In this document: positions 17,964 to 26,270 of the stretch, piece after piece
Layout: each line of letters starts with the position of its first letter
Position numbering within the stretch: position 1 is the stretch's first letter
DNA from: Streptomyces canus
Lineage (GTDB): Bacteria; Actinomycetota; Actinomycetes; Streptomycetales; Streptomycetaceae
Reading direction: 5' to 3'
Length of the DNA: 64,000 bases
Assembly (NCBI RefSeq): GCF_030816965.1
Contig: NZ_JAUSYQ010000002.1
Coordinates: 6,748,001 to 6,812,000, forward strand
The notes under the pieces: generated by a model
The model's database searches: none
Told to the model about the DNA's origin: nothing
Seen by the model: the letters and a program-made list of their open reading frames with translations, nothing else
Translations under genes and position numbers: made by a program

Positions 17964-19439
17964 GTGCCCTCCATGAACGAACTGGTCCGCCAGCACACCG
18001 CCCTCGACGACTCCGACCTCGAGTGGCTGCATCTGCTGGTCTCGGAGTGGCAGTTGCTCTCCGACCTCTCCTTCGCCGACCTCGTTCTGTGGGTCCCCAC
18101 CCGCGACGGCACCCGCTATGTCTCCGTCGCCCAGATGCGGCCCAACACCGGCCCCACCTCCTACCAGGACGACATGGTCGGCCACCTCGTCCCGCGCGGC
18201 CGCCGCCCCCTGCTGGACGCGGCGCTCGACGAGGGCCGGATCGTGCGCGAGGGCGACCCTGAGTGGCGCGAGGAGGTCCCCGTCCGTGTCGAGTCGATTC
18301 CGGTACGACGGGAGGGCCGCGTCCTCGGTGTCATCGCGCGCAACACCAACCTGCTCACCGTGCGCACCCCGAGCCGTCTCGAACTGACCTATCTGCAGAG
18401 CGCGTCGGACCTGGCGCAGATGATCGCGGCCGGCTCCTTCCCGTTCCCCAACCAGCAGATGGACATGGACGCCGCCCCCCGCGTCGGCGACGGGCTGATC
18501 AGGCTGGACGCGGACGGCATCGTCCAGTACGCCTCCCCGAACGCCCTGTCCGCGTACCACCGCATGGGCCTCGCCTCCGACCTCGTCGGCCAGCACCTGG
18601 GCAGGACCACCGCCGAACTCGCCCCGACCCGGGGCCCGGTGGACGAGGCGCTCGCCAAAGTGGCCAGCGGCTGGGCACCCCGCGAGTTCGAGATCGAGGC
18701 GCACGACGGGGTCATCCAGTTCCGGGCGATCCCCCTCAAGCCCAAGGGCACGCGCATCGGTTCACTGGTCCTGCTACGGGACGTGACCGAACTGCGCCGC
18801 CGCGAGCGCGAGTTGATCACCAAGGACGCGACCATCCGGGAGATCCACCACCGGGTGAAGAACAACCTCCAGACGGTGGCGGCCCTGCTCCGCCTCCAGG
18901 CCCGGCGCATCGAGTCCGACCGCGGCCGGGAGGCCCTCGAAGAGGCGGTACGGCGGGTCGGCTCCATCGCGATCGTGCACGAGACGCTGTCTCAGAACCT
19001 GGACGAGCGCGTGGAGTTCGACGAGATCGCCGACCGGGTGCTCGCGATGGTCGCCGAGATCTCCCCGGGCAAGGTCACCGGCCGGCGCAGCGGACGCTTC
19101 GGCATCCTGGACGCCGAGGTCGCCACCCCCCTGTCGATGGTCCTGACGGAAATCCTGCAGAACGCCCTGGAGCACGGGTTCCGCGAGGGCGAGACCGGCA
19201 CGGTCGAGGTCTCGGCCGTCCGCGGCGGTACCACCAAGGAGGCCCGCCTCCTCGTGACCGTCCAGGACGACGGCGTCGGTCTGCCCGAGGGCTTCGACCC
19301 GCACACCGGGGGCAATCTGGGCCTGCAGATCGTACGGACGCTGGTGGAGGGCGAGTTGGGCGGTACGTTCGACATGGTCCCGGCACCGGAAGGCGGCACC
19401 CGAGTGATCCTGGACGTACCGGTGCTGGCGCACAAGTAG
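17964..19439 (+). CDS. PAS-domain sensor histidine kinase (HisKA_2 type)
   Basis: A 491-residue soluble kinase without membrane segments. It has an N-terminal sensor region (about 1-150), a PAS domain (about 165-275) that reads GLIRLDADGIVQYASPNA, and a HisKA_2 box IREIHHRVKNNLQTVAALL near residue 292. An HATPase domain follows, with ILQNALEHG (N box) and DDGVGLP/GGNLGLQIV (G boxes). No response regulator is adjacent, so its partner is elsewhere. The start may be GTG 17964 or ATG 17973. In Streptomyces the gene sits next to wblE, as here. A strong terminator follows. Confidence 0.88.
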   Translation: MPSMNELVRQHTALDDSDLEWLHLLVSEWQLLSDLSFADLVLWVPTRDGTRYVSVAQMRPNTGPTSYQDDMVGHLVPRGRRPLLDAALDEGRIVREGDPEWREEVPVRVESIPVRREGRVLGVIARNTNLLTVRTPSRLELTYLQSASDLAQMIAAGSFPFPNQQMDMDAAPRVGDGLIRLDADGIVQYASPNALSAYHRMGLASDLVGQHLGRTTAELAPTRGPVDEALAKVASGWAPREFEIEAHDGVIQFRAIPLKPKGTRIGSLVLLRDVTELRRRERELITKDATIREIHHRVKNNLQTVAALLRLQARRIESDRGREALEEAVRRVGSIAIVHETLSQNLDERVEFDEIADRVLAMVAEISPGKVTGRRSGRFGILDAEVATPLSMVLTEILQNALEHGFREGETGTVEVSAVRGGTTKEARLLVTVQDDGVGLPEGFDPHTGGNLGLQIVRTLVEGELGGTFDMVPAPEGGTRVILDVPVLAHK

Positions 19440-19474
19440 ATCCGCGCACGGGCCGGGGCACCGGCACAGCAAAA

Positions 19475-19503
19475 AGCCCCGGACCGTTCAGGGGTCCGGG
19501 GCT
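19475..19503. terminator. Bidirectional intrinsic terminator between the kinase and wblE
   Basis: The 11-base arms AGCCCCGGACC and GGTCCGGGGCT are perfectly complementary. An A-run immediately 5' gives a U-tract for transcripts arriving on the minus strand, so it is a textbook terminator for wblE and a plausible one for the kinase gene. Confidence 0.92.
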
Positions 19504-19621
19504 CAAATGCTCGTTGCCAGCGTTTGCTGCGCATCGGGGGTACTGCGCGCTGCGGCTCGGGGGCGGGAGAAGCGTACGCGGTGTACGCGCCGCCAAGCTC
19601 AGGCTGTGCGGGGTGGGTATG

Positions 19622-19879
19622 TCAGGCGGAGGCCTGACGGGCCCGGTTGCGGGCGGCACGGCGCTTCATGGCGCGACGCTCGTCCTCGCTGAGACCACCC
19701 CAGACGCCGGAGTCCTGACCGGACTCGAGCGCCCACTGCAGACACTGATCCATAACGGGGCAGCGACGGCAGACGGCCTTGGCTTCCTCGATCTGCAACA
19801 GCGCAGGACCGGTGTTGCCGATGGGGAAGAAGAGCTCGGGGTCTTCCTCGCGGCAAACGGCGTTGTGACGCCAGTCCAT
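19622..19879 (-). CDS. wblE: WhiB-like iron-sulfur protein WblE (WhiB1 orthologue)
   Basis: An 85-residue member of the actinobacterial Wbl family. The four cluster-ligand cysteines are at 9, 37, 40 and 46 (CxxC at 37-40), followed by the G[VI]WGG turn in SGVWGGLSEDERR and a basic C-terminal tail (MKRRAARNRAR). Sequence and length closely resemble M. tuberculosis WhiB1, a 4Fe-4S, NO-sensitive protein that binds the primary sigma factor. It is monocistronic, with the terminator at 19475-19503 downstream. Confidence 0.96.
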   Translation of the reverse strand: MDWRHNAVCREEDPELFFPIGNTGPALLQIEEAKAVCRRCPVMDQCLQWALESGQDSGVWGGLSEDERRAMKRRAARNRARQASA

Positions 19880-20200
19880 GGCTGCTACCTCTCCTTGGTA
19901 TTACATGCAAGTTGCTTGTGAATGTGAACGCTTTCACGAATCCCTCAACAAGTGAAGGGCCGTCCGCCCAGTCTTCCCCGGCGTGGTCCTGTGGATTGAA
20001 GAGGGGTTCCGGTGGCCTGTGGACGCTGATGTTGCGGGCTGTCCCGACCGCCACGTAGAGACTCGCAAACCTCAGCGGCGGATACAACCCCTTCCGGAAA
20101 GTTTTTTTTGATTCCTCGGTGTCGACTAGGTCACAGCCGTACTTCCATGGGGTGGACCCTGGTCTAAACGTTCGAGTGAAAGGACTTTAGCCCCTTCTGC
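19880..20200. other. Intergenic region upstream of wblE
   Basis: About 320 bases without a gene between wblE and the lipid kinase stop. It contains a run of eight T at about 20103-20110 and a dre-like half site CTGGTCTAA at about 20159. No full palindrome or promoter pair is convincing. Confidence 0.4.
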
Positions 20201-21169
20201 TCACACAATCACACGCAGTGCACGGCGTACGCCTGTGAACGTCACGCTCGTACGCAGTCCGAGGTGGTCGCCGTCCATCTGGAGGGGCAGGGGCACCTTC
20301 GAATGCAAGGTGAACTGGTCCAGGTCGTGCAGGGACACGGCGTGCTTGCCATGGGGGCCGCGTTCGGGGGACGAAGTGAGCAACTGGGTGCCATATCGGG
20401 TGATCGCGGTCGTCGTCATACGGCTGAGACCGAGTACGTCGAGGCCTTTATCGAACGAGGCCTTAGGTGACGCGTACATCGGGTGATTGCCGAGGAAGGT
20501 CCACGGAGAGGTGTTCGAGACTATGGAAAGGACCAGATCGGTCACCGGCTCGGCATCCGGACGCTCCACGGTGATCGTCCCGTGGCGGCGGTGCGCCTCG
20601 CCGAAGAACTGGCGCAGTGCCTGGCGGACGTAGAGAGCATGGGTGGATTTCCTGCCGCGCTCACGCTGCTGCTCGACCCGCCCGACCACACCGGCGTCGA
20701 AGCCGAGCCCCGCGTTGAACGTGAACCAGCGTCCCGGGACGGCCTCGTCCTCGGTGCCCGGTGTACCGGAGGTCAGACCCAGGCCGACCGTACGCTCGCT
20801 GCTCTCGCGCAGGGCGTCCAGGAGGGCGCCGGTGGCCTCGACGGCGTCGTTGGGCAGGCCGAGAGCGCGGGCGAAGACGTTGGTGGAGCCGCCGGGGACC
20901 ACGGCGAGGCCGGGGAGGTGCTCGGGGGCGGGGCCGGCGTGCAGGAGGCCGTTGACGACCTCGTTGACCGTGCCGTCGCCGCCCAGGGCCACGACCAGGT
21001 CGATGTCCTTGCTCTCCGCCGCCTGCCGGCCCAGGTCGCGCGCGTGGCCGCGGTACTCGGTGGTGACCGCTTCCAGTTTCATCTCGCTCGCGAGCGCGTG
21101 GATCAGGACATCGCGCGTACGTGCGCTTGTGGTGGTTGCCGCCGGATTGACCACGAGAAGTGCACGCAT
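20201..21169 (-). CDS. Diacylglycerol/lipid kinase family protein
   Basis: A 322-residue DagK/YegS-like kinase that phosphorylates a lipid or isoprenoid alcohol at the membrane. The nucleotide loop GGDGT is at residues 63-67 and the second glycine motif VVPGGSTNVFARALGLP starts near 90. The start MRALLVVNPA at ATG 21169 matches the family N-terminus; a longer frame to 21223 exists but adds no similarity. The in vivo substrate is unknown. Confidence 0.88.
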   Translation of the reverse strand: MRALLVVNPAATTTSARTRDVLIHALASEMKLEAVTTEYRGHARDLGRQAAESKDIDLVVALGGDGTVNEVVNGLLHAGPAPEHLPGLAVVPGGSTNVFARALGLPNDAVEATGALLDALRESSERTVGLGLTSGTPGTEDEAVPGRWFTFNAGLGFDAGVVGRVEQQRERGRKSTHALYVRQALRQFFGEAHRRHGTITVERPDAEPVTDLVLSIVSNTSPWTFLGNHPMYASPKASFDKGLDVLGLSRMTTTAITRYGTQLLTSSPERGPHGKHAVSLHDLDQFTLHSKVPLPLQMDGDHLGLRTSVTFTGVRRALRVIV

Positions 21170-21338
21170 GGGTTGCAGCGTACCTACTGGGTGGTACCGG
21201 GCACAGGCCGAGGTAGGGATCACGTAAGGCTTCGGCGCGTGAACCTTGCCACGGCGGCGTGAGGCAACCTGAGTGCGGCCGTGTGCGTTGCCCGCTCCTC
21301 ACCCGTGAGGCTTCGGGGGCGAGGGCTACCCTTCAGGG

Positions 21339-21788
21339 GTGAGCAGCGAGCAGACCCCCGCCATCCCCGAGACCGCCGGTCCGCGCCCGCGGCGCCTGAC
21401 GTATGCCGCCGCCCTGGCCGCGCTGGAAGGGCTCGCGCTCGTCGTGGGAGGCGCCTGGATGCTCGTGGAGGGCCTCGCCGGTGACCCGGACGACCGGCAG
21501 TCGGCCGTCACCGGTGGCGTCACGCTGATCGTCCTCGCACTGCTGCCGCTCCTCGCCGCGCGCGGACTGCTGGCTCGGCGCAGTTGGAGCCGGGGTCCGG
21601 CCGTCATCACCCAGATCATGGCCCTGCCCGTCGCCTACAACCTCCTCCAGGCCGACAGCGTGGCGATCCCGGCGGGCATCGCCCTCGCGGTCGTCGCGGT
21701 GACCGCGCTGATCCTCCTGATCAACCCGGCGACGACCCAGGCCCTCGGCATCAGGGGCCCGGGACGGGCACCCGACGGCAAGCAGTAG
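21339..21788 (+). CDS. Actinobacterial integral membrane protein of unknown function
   Basis: A 149-residue protein with four hydrophobic segments, at about residues 22-45, 56-75, 87-103 and 108-127. The N-terminus is short, and the C-terminal tail RGPGRAPDGKQ is polar. I do not recognise a characterised family. In Streptomyces such a gene lies between the lipid kinase and sigH. The GTG start at 21339 is the only sensible one before the first helix. Confidence 0.7.
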   Translation: MSSEQTPAIPETAGPRPRRLTYAAALAALEGLALVVGGAWMLVEGLAGDPDDRQSAVTGGVTLIVLALLPLLAARGLLARRSWSRGPAVITQIMALPVAYNLLQADSVAIPAGIALAVVAVTALILLINPATTQALGIRGPGRAPDGKQ

Positions 21789-21832
21789 CGGTAGGGGGCG
21801 GGCGGGGTGCGTCGCCCGGAGGGCGAGCCGCG

Positions 21833-21857
21833 GCTGTCGGCTCTGAGTGCCGACAGC
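21833..21857 (+). terminator. Hairpin after the membrane protein gene
   Basis: GCTGTCGGC and GCCGACAGC pair perfectly around a 7-base loop, 45 bases beyond the stop. There is no U-tract, as is common in Streptomyces. Confidence 0.6.
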
Positions 21858-22004
21858 GCTGCGGGCCGAGGCGGCGGGCAGCGGCCGTAGGGCTCACGGC
21901 GGCTGCCTGGTCGGGTCGAGCCGTTGCAGCCGCTTCCGAGTGCCGGCGTCGGATCGATCCGTGGCCGAGGTAGCGGGCGATCGTCCAGGAACCCAGGTGC
22001 GGGC

Positions 22005-22124
22005 GGCGAGTGCGGTTCCGGTGGGCGCGGCGGCTGTCGGTTCGGTGTGCGGTTGTCGGCCGGGGGTGGCGGTGGCGCCGAGGGGGTGGCGAGTGCGGTT
22101 CCGGTGGGCGCGGCGGCTGTCGGT
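22005..22124. repeat. 37-bp exact direct repeat in the sigH downstream region
   Basis: The same 37 bases, beginning GGCGAGTGCGGTTCC and ending GGCTGTCGGT, occur at 22005-22041 and 22088-22124, offset 83 bases. The surrounding 21860-22367 is GC-rich, with GGGGGTGGC-like simple sequence and no credible gene. Confidence 0.8.
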
Positions 22125-22367
22125 CTGGTGCGCGGCGGTGGCACCTGAGGGGGTGGCTGGGGTCGAGCCGTCGGACCGTGGTCTCAGAGCGCCGGTGGGG
22201 TCGTAGGGCGGACGCGGTTGACGGCCTCCGGCCTGCTCCCGGGCCCGAGGCCGGCGCTCGGTGGCGAGCGGTGACGTCGGGCCCGAAGTGGATGTCGCCG
22301 ACCCCGAACCCGTTCCTCCGAAGCCTGGGCCCGTGACGGAACCGCCGCGTGGGGCGGCACCCTGGGC

Positions 22368-23195
22368 CTACTCCTCCACCAGCAGCTTCTCCCGGAGCTG
22401 GGCCAGGGTGCGGGCCAGCAGGCGGGAGACATGCATCTGGGAGATGCCGACCTCCTGGGCGATCTGCGACTGGGTCATGTTGCCGAAGAAGCGGAGGAGA
22501 AGGATTCGCTTCTCGCGCGGGGGGAGATCCTCGAGCAGCGGCTTGAGTGACTCCCGGTACTCGACGCCCTCCAGCGCCTCGTCCTCCGCGCCGAGGGTGT
22601 CCGCCACCGCCGGGGACTCGTCGTCCGTGTCGGGGACGTCCAGGGACAGCGTGGAGTACGCGTTGGCGGACTCCAGGCCCTCCAGGACCTCCTCCTCCGA
22701 GATGGCCAGCTTCTCGGCCAGCTCATGGACCGTGGGGGAGCGGCCGTGCTGTTGGGAGAGTTCCGCCGTGGCCGTTGTGAGAGCCAGGCGCAGTTCCTGC
22801 AGGCGTCGCGGCACCCGCACCGCCCAGCCCTTGTCGCGGAAGTGACGCTTGATCTCGCCCACGACCGTGGGGGTCGCGTAGGTCGAGAACTCCACCCCGC
22901 GGTCCGGGTCGAAACGGTCGACCGACTTGATCAGGCCGATGGTGGCGACCTGGGTGAGGTCGTCCAGCGGCTCGCCGCGGTTGCGGAAGCGGCGCGCGAG
23001 GTGCTCGACGAGCGGCAGGTGCATCCGGACCAGCTTGTTGCGCAGCTCCGCGTACTCCGGGCTGCCGTCGTTCAGCGCGCGCAGCTCGACGAACAGGGCG
23101 CGTGCCCCGCTGCGGTCCTGGGGATCGTGCCGCGGGACCGGCGTGTTGTTCGCGCCCGCCACGCCGTCCTCTGCGTTTCGCTCGTGCTCGCTCAT
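22368..23195 (-). CDS. sigH: Stress-response sigma factor SigH (SigB/SigF family)
   Basis: A 275-residue group 3 sigma factor for osmotic stress and morphological development. Region 2 includes DLTQVATIGLIKSVDRFD and STYATPTVVGEIKRHFRD near residues 75-120. Region 4 has the HTH MTQSQIAQEVGISQMHVSRL near 240. ATG 23195 (MSEHERN) gives the core protein. The frame stays open for more than 250 codons upstream, with a possible start at 23399; long and short SigH forms are known in S. coelicolor. It follows the anti-sigma gene. Confidence 0.93.
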   Translation of the reverse strand: MSEHERNAEDGVAGANNTPVPRHDPQDRSGARALFVELRALNDGSPEYAELRNKLVRMHLPLVEHLARRFRNRGEPLDDLTQVATIGLIKSVDRFDPDRGVEFSTYATPTVVGEIKRHFRDKGWAVRVPRRLQELRLALTTATAELSQQHGRSPTVHELAEKLAISEEEVLEGLESANAYSTLSLDVPDTDDESPAVADTLGAEDEALEGVEYRESLKPLLEDLPPREKRILLLRFFGNMTQSQIAQEVGISQMHVSRLLARTLAQLREKLLVEE

Positions 23196-23530
23196 CGTCC
23201 CGCCCGTTGCCCTTCCACGAGCCCTCGCCTCCGTCCGCACCGGGAAGACCCCGGCCCGCCCTGCCGGAGGCGCACCCTGCACGGCACCTTTCCGATCACG
23301 CTGCCCGTCGTCCAGGAGGCCGGTCGCCGTGGCGTCGACCGCGTCCTGCTCCGGATGCGGCCGGGCCTGCTCGGGGATGCCGTCGATGCCGTCCGCCATG
23401 CGTCGGGAACCGCCGGGGCCGTCGTCGCCCAGGCTGTCGGCGCCGCTCGGGCACGGAGGGCGGTGTCCACCCTCGGCCGGCAGCTCCCGTGTGCCGCGCT
23501 CTTCGTCCCGCACCGGCCCGTCCCCGTTCC
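23196..23530 (-). other. In-frame N-terminal extension of sigH / spacer between prsH and sigH
   Basis: This stretch of 335 bases has no separate gene. The sigH frame is open throughout and includes an in-frame ATG at 23399 that would add 68 residues rich in Arg, Ala and Gly. I see no strong ribosome binding site before 23399. The segment may encode the N-terminus of a longer SigH isoform or be untranslated leader. Confidence 0.5.
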
Positions 23531-23944
23531 TCACGCCGGCCCGGGTCCCGCGCCGCGCTGTTTGTAGAGGCTGATCGAAACGGTCTTGTCCTCGTCCACG
23601 GCCGACGAGACCTTGCCCGCGAGGGCCGAGAGGACGGTCCAGGCGAAGGTGTCCCGCGAGGGTGCGTGACCGTCCGTGGTCGGGGCTGAGACGGTGACCT
23701 CCAGCGAGTCGTCGACGAGTCGGAAGACGCAGCTGAGCACCGAGCCGGGCACGGCCTGCTGGAGCAGGATCGCGCAGGCCTCGTCCACCGCGATGCGCAG
23801 GTCCTCGATCTCGTCGAGGGTGAAGTCCAAACGGGCTGCGAGGCCGGCCGTGGCCGTCCGCAGCACCGACAGGTAGGCACCCGCGGCCGGCAGCCGGACT
23901 TCGACGAAGTCCTGGGTCGCGGGCTCGCCTGCGATCTGGGACAC
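23531..23944 (-). CDS. prsH: Anti-sigma factor (serine-kinase HATPase type) of SigH
   Basis: A 137-residue RsbW-like anti-sigma factor. It has a GHKL ATPase fold with the N-box segment DEIEDLRIAVDEACAILLQQ near residue 45. It is known in S. coelicolor as PrsH/UshX, which holds SigH inactive. The GTG start at 23944 follows GGAGG by five bases. It lies directly upstream of sigH in the same orientation, so regulator and target are made together. Confidence 0.88.
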   Translation of the reverse strand: MSQIAGEPATQDFVEVRLPAAGAYLSVLRTATAGLAARLDFTLDEIEDLRIAVDEACAILLQQAVPGSVLSCVFRLVDDSLEVTVSAPTTDGHAPSRDTFAWTVLSALAGKVSSAVDEDKTVSISLYKQRGAGPGPA

Positions 23945-24154
23945 CCTCACCTCCAAGGTGGTACAAGCTTTACGGGGGCCGAGGGTCGCCCCCCGGAGTA
24001 ACGCGAAGTGTGGTTCAGCGGTGACGCTATCGCGCTCTCGACTTTCCTGTCCCCGGGACCCCAACCCCTTGCCGTCACTCACAGTAAAACTGCGAACACG
24101 CTCCGTGTCTAGGGGTTTGCGGCTCCAATTGGGAAGAACGCGCGCCGGGTTGAC

Positions 24155-24180
24155 GTACCCAGACGTCAGACGGTCGAACC
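24155..24180 (-). promoter_or_regulatory. Candidate SigB/SigH-type promoter for prsH-sigH
   Basis: On the minus strand GGTTCG (24175-24180) and GGGTAC (24155-24160) are separated by 14 bases. This resembles the GNNTN14-16GGGTAY pattern of SigB-like sigma factors. It lies 210 bases upstream of prsH, which would allow autoregulation by SigH. Confidence 0.5.
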
Positions 24181-24204
24181 GTCCTGGAACCCGACGGTCC
24201 AGGG

Positions 24205-24465
24205 TCACACAAGGACATGGTCCACGAAGCACCAACGCCAGTTCTCACCTGGTTCGTGAGTCCGCATGATCGGGTGGTCGGAGTCCTTGTGGTGCTTCGT
24301 CGCGTGTTGTCCCTGCGAGGAGTCGCAGCAGCCGACGTGACCGCAGGACAGGCACAGGCGCAGTTGTACCGGGTGGGTACCGTCCCTCAGGCACTCAGGA
24401 CACGTGTCGGCCAGCGGCTCGGGTTCCGGGTGCGGCAGCGCCTCGGCGTGCGTGCACTGTTTCAT
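24205..24465 (-). CDS. UBP-type zinc finger protein
   Basis: An 86-residue protein formed almost entirely by a ZnF-UBP domain. It reads CTH near the N-terminus, then CPEC, CLSCGHVGCCDSS and ATKHHKDSDHPIMRTHEPGENWRWC, with the Cys/His ligands of the family. In eukaryotes this fold binds ubiquitin tails; the bacterial role is unknown. ATG 24465 begins the domain directly. It is divergent from the antiporter gene by 90 bases. Confidence 0.88.
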   Translation of the reverse strand: MKQCTHAEALPHPEPEPLADTCPECLRDGTHPVQLRLCLSCGHVGCCDSSQGQHATKHHKDSDHPIMRTHEPGENWRWCFVDHVLV

Positions 24466-24555
24466 GATTGCCAGGTTACGACGGTCGCGCGGGCGGACGC
24501 GCACAAAAACAGCGAGGGGCGGGCGCACGACGATGAGCGAGGGCGGGCGAGGGCC

Positions 24556-26151
24556 ATGGACGTGATGCCACTGCTGTTGCTGGTGGCGGGGAGTGCGGCG
24601 ATCGCCGCTGCCGCCCGGCGCACCCCGATTCCGGCACCACTGCTGCTGGTCGCGGCCGGCCTGGTGATCTCGTACCTCCCCGGGATCCCGGATTACACGC
24701 TCGACCCTGACGTGGTCCTGCCCCTCATCCTGCCGCCGCTGCTGCACTCCGCGGCCGCCGACAGCTCCTATCTCGATCTCAGGGCGCAAATGCGGCCCGT
24801 GGCGCTGCTGTCGGTGGGATACGTGCTCTTTGCGACCCTCGTCGTCGGCTGGGCGGCGTACCAGATCGTGCCGGGGCTGCCGCTGACCGGGGCGCTCGTG
24901 CTGGGAGCCGTGGTGGCGCCGCCGGACGCGGTCGCGGCGACGGCGGTGGCACGCCGCGTGGGGCTGCCGTCCCGGATCACGACCATCCTCCAGGGCGAGT
25001 CCCTGGTGAACGACGCCACCGCGATCACCGCGTACCGGGTCGCGCTCGCGGCAGCCGTGGGCGAGGGCGCCACCTGGGCGGGCGGCATCGGCGAGTTCCT
25101 GCTCGCGGCGGTCGGCGGCGTAGCGGTCGGCCTGGTGCTGATGGTGCCGATCCACTGGCTGCGCACGCACCTCAAGGAGCCGTTGCTGCAGAACACGCTC
25201 TCCCTGCTGATCCCCTTCGTCGCCTACGCGGCGGCCGAGCAGTTCCACGCGTCCGGGGTGCTCGCAGTGGTCGTGGTGGCGCTCTTCCTCGGACACCGCG
25301 CGTGGGAGGTCGACTTCGCGACGCGCCTCCAGGAGGACGCCGTATGGAAAATGGTTGCCTTCGTCCTGGAATCGTCGGTGTTCGCCCTAATCGGGCTGCA
25401 ACTGCCCGTCGTACTGGGCGGCCTCGGGCAGTACGAGGGCGGCCGCGCCGTCTGGTACGCGGTCGCCGTCTTCCTCGTGGTCGTCGCGTCGAGGTTCGTC
25501 TGGGTCTATCCGGCGACCCTCCTGCCGCGCATGCTCTCCGCGCGGATCCGCGCGCGTGAGGACAACCCCACCTGGAAGGCGCCGTTCGTCATCGCCTGGG
25601 CCGGGATGCGGGGCGTGGTCTCGCTGGCGATCGCCTTCTCGATCCCGGAGCACCTGCACGACGGAGAACCGTTCGCGGGCCGCAACCTGATCCTCTTCCT
25701 CACCTTCACCACGGTCATCGGCACCCTCGTCGTCCAGGGCGTCACCCTGCCCCCGCTGATCCGCGTGCTCAAGCTCCCGGGCCGCGACCAGCAGGCCCAG
25801 ACCCTGGCCGAGGCCAACGCCCAGGCTCAGGCCTCCAGGGCCGCCGAACGCCGCCTGGACGAACTCCTCTCCGACGAGCGCAACGCCCTCCCACCGCCCC
25901 TCGCCGACCGCCTGCGCATGGTCCTGGACCGCCGCCGCAACGCCGTCTGGGAACGCCTCGGCCAGTCCAACCCCCTCACCGGCGAGACCGTCGACGACAC
26001 GTACCGCCGGCTGTCCGGGGAGATGATCGGCGCCGAGCGCGCGGTGTTCGTGAAGCTGCGGGACCTGCGCTACATCGACGACGAGATGCTGCGGACACTG
26101 CTGCGCAGGCTGGACCTGGAGGAGGCGGCTGCGTATCGGGAGGCGGAGTGA
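24556..26151 (+). CDS. Na+/H+ antiporter (CPA1 family)
   Basis: A 531-residue membrane protein with about 12 helices (residues 1-410) and a soluble C-terminal tail with a coiled-coil-like EANAQAQASRAAERRLDELL. CPA1 motifs are present: PPLLHSAAADSSYLDLR, VVAPPDAVAATAVARR and GESLVNDATAI carrying the ND pair. It exchanges Na+ or K+ for protons across the membrane. ATG 24556 starts at the first helix; longer in-frame starts from 24217 lack similarity. Confidence 0.92.
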   Translation: MDVMPLLLLVAGSAAIAAAARRTPIPAPLLLVAAGLVISYLPGIPDYTLDPDVVLPLILPPLLHSAAADSSYLDLRAQMRPVALLSVGYVLFATLVVGWAAYQIVPGLPLTGALVLGAVVAPPDAVAATAVARRVGLPSRITTILQGESLVNDATAITAYRVALAAAVGEGATWAGGIGEFLLAAVGGVAVGLVLMVPIHWLRTHLKEPLLQNTLSLLIPFVAYAAAEQFHASGVLAVVVVALFLGHRAWEVDFATRLQEDAVWKMVAFVLESSVFALIGLQLPVVLGGLGQYEGGRAVWYAVAVFLVVVASRFVWVYPATLLPRMLSARIRAREDNPTWKAPFVIAWAGMRGVVSLAIAFSIPEHLHDGEPFAGRNLILFLTFTTVIGTLVVQGVTLPPLIRVLKLPGRDQQAQTLAEANAQAQASRAAERRLDELLSDERNALPPPLADRLRMVLDRRRNAVWERLGQSNPLTGETVDDTYRRLSGEMIGAERAVFVKLRDLRYIDDEMLRTLLRRLDLEEAAAYREAE

Positions 26152-26270
26152 GACGGCGGTTCACGGCCACCGGGTGAGGACGCCGTCCACGGTCTCGAAG
26201 ACGGCGGAGTCACCGGGCGCCGCCCGTCTGGACGTCCGACAACGGCTGCCACCGGCCCGTCGGCCCTCCG

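Noticed and set aside
20155..20175. dre site upstream of wblE
   Set aside because: Only the left half (CTGGTCTA) matches; the right half-site is missing.
26152..26270. Extra coding sequence between the antiporter and deaminase genes
   Set aside because: A minus-strand ending (AVFETVDGVLTRWP) looks protein-like but has no supported start or family, and 120 bases is too short to judge.
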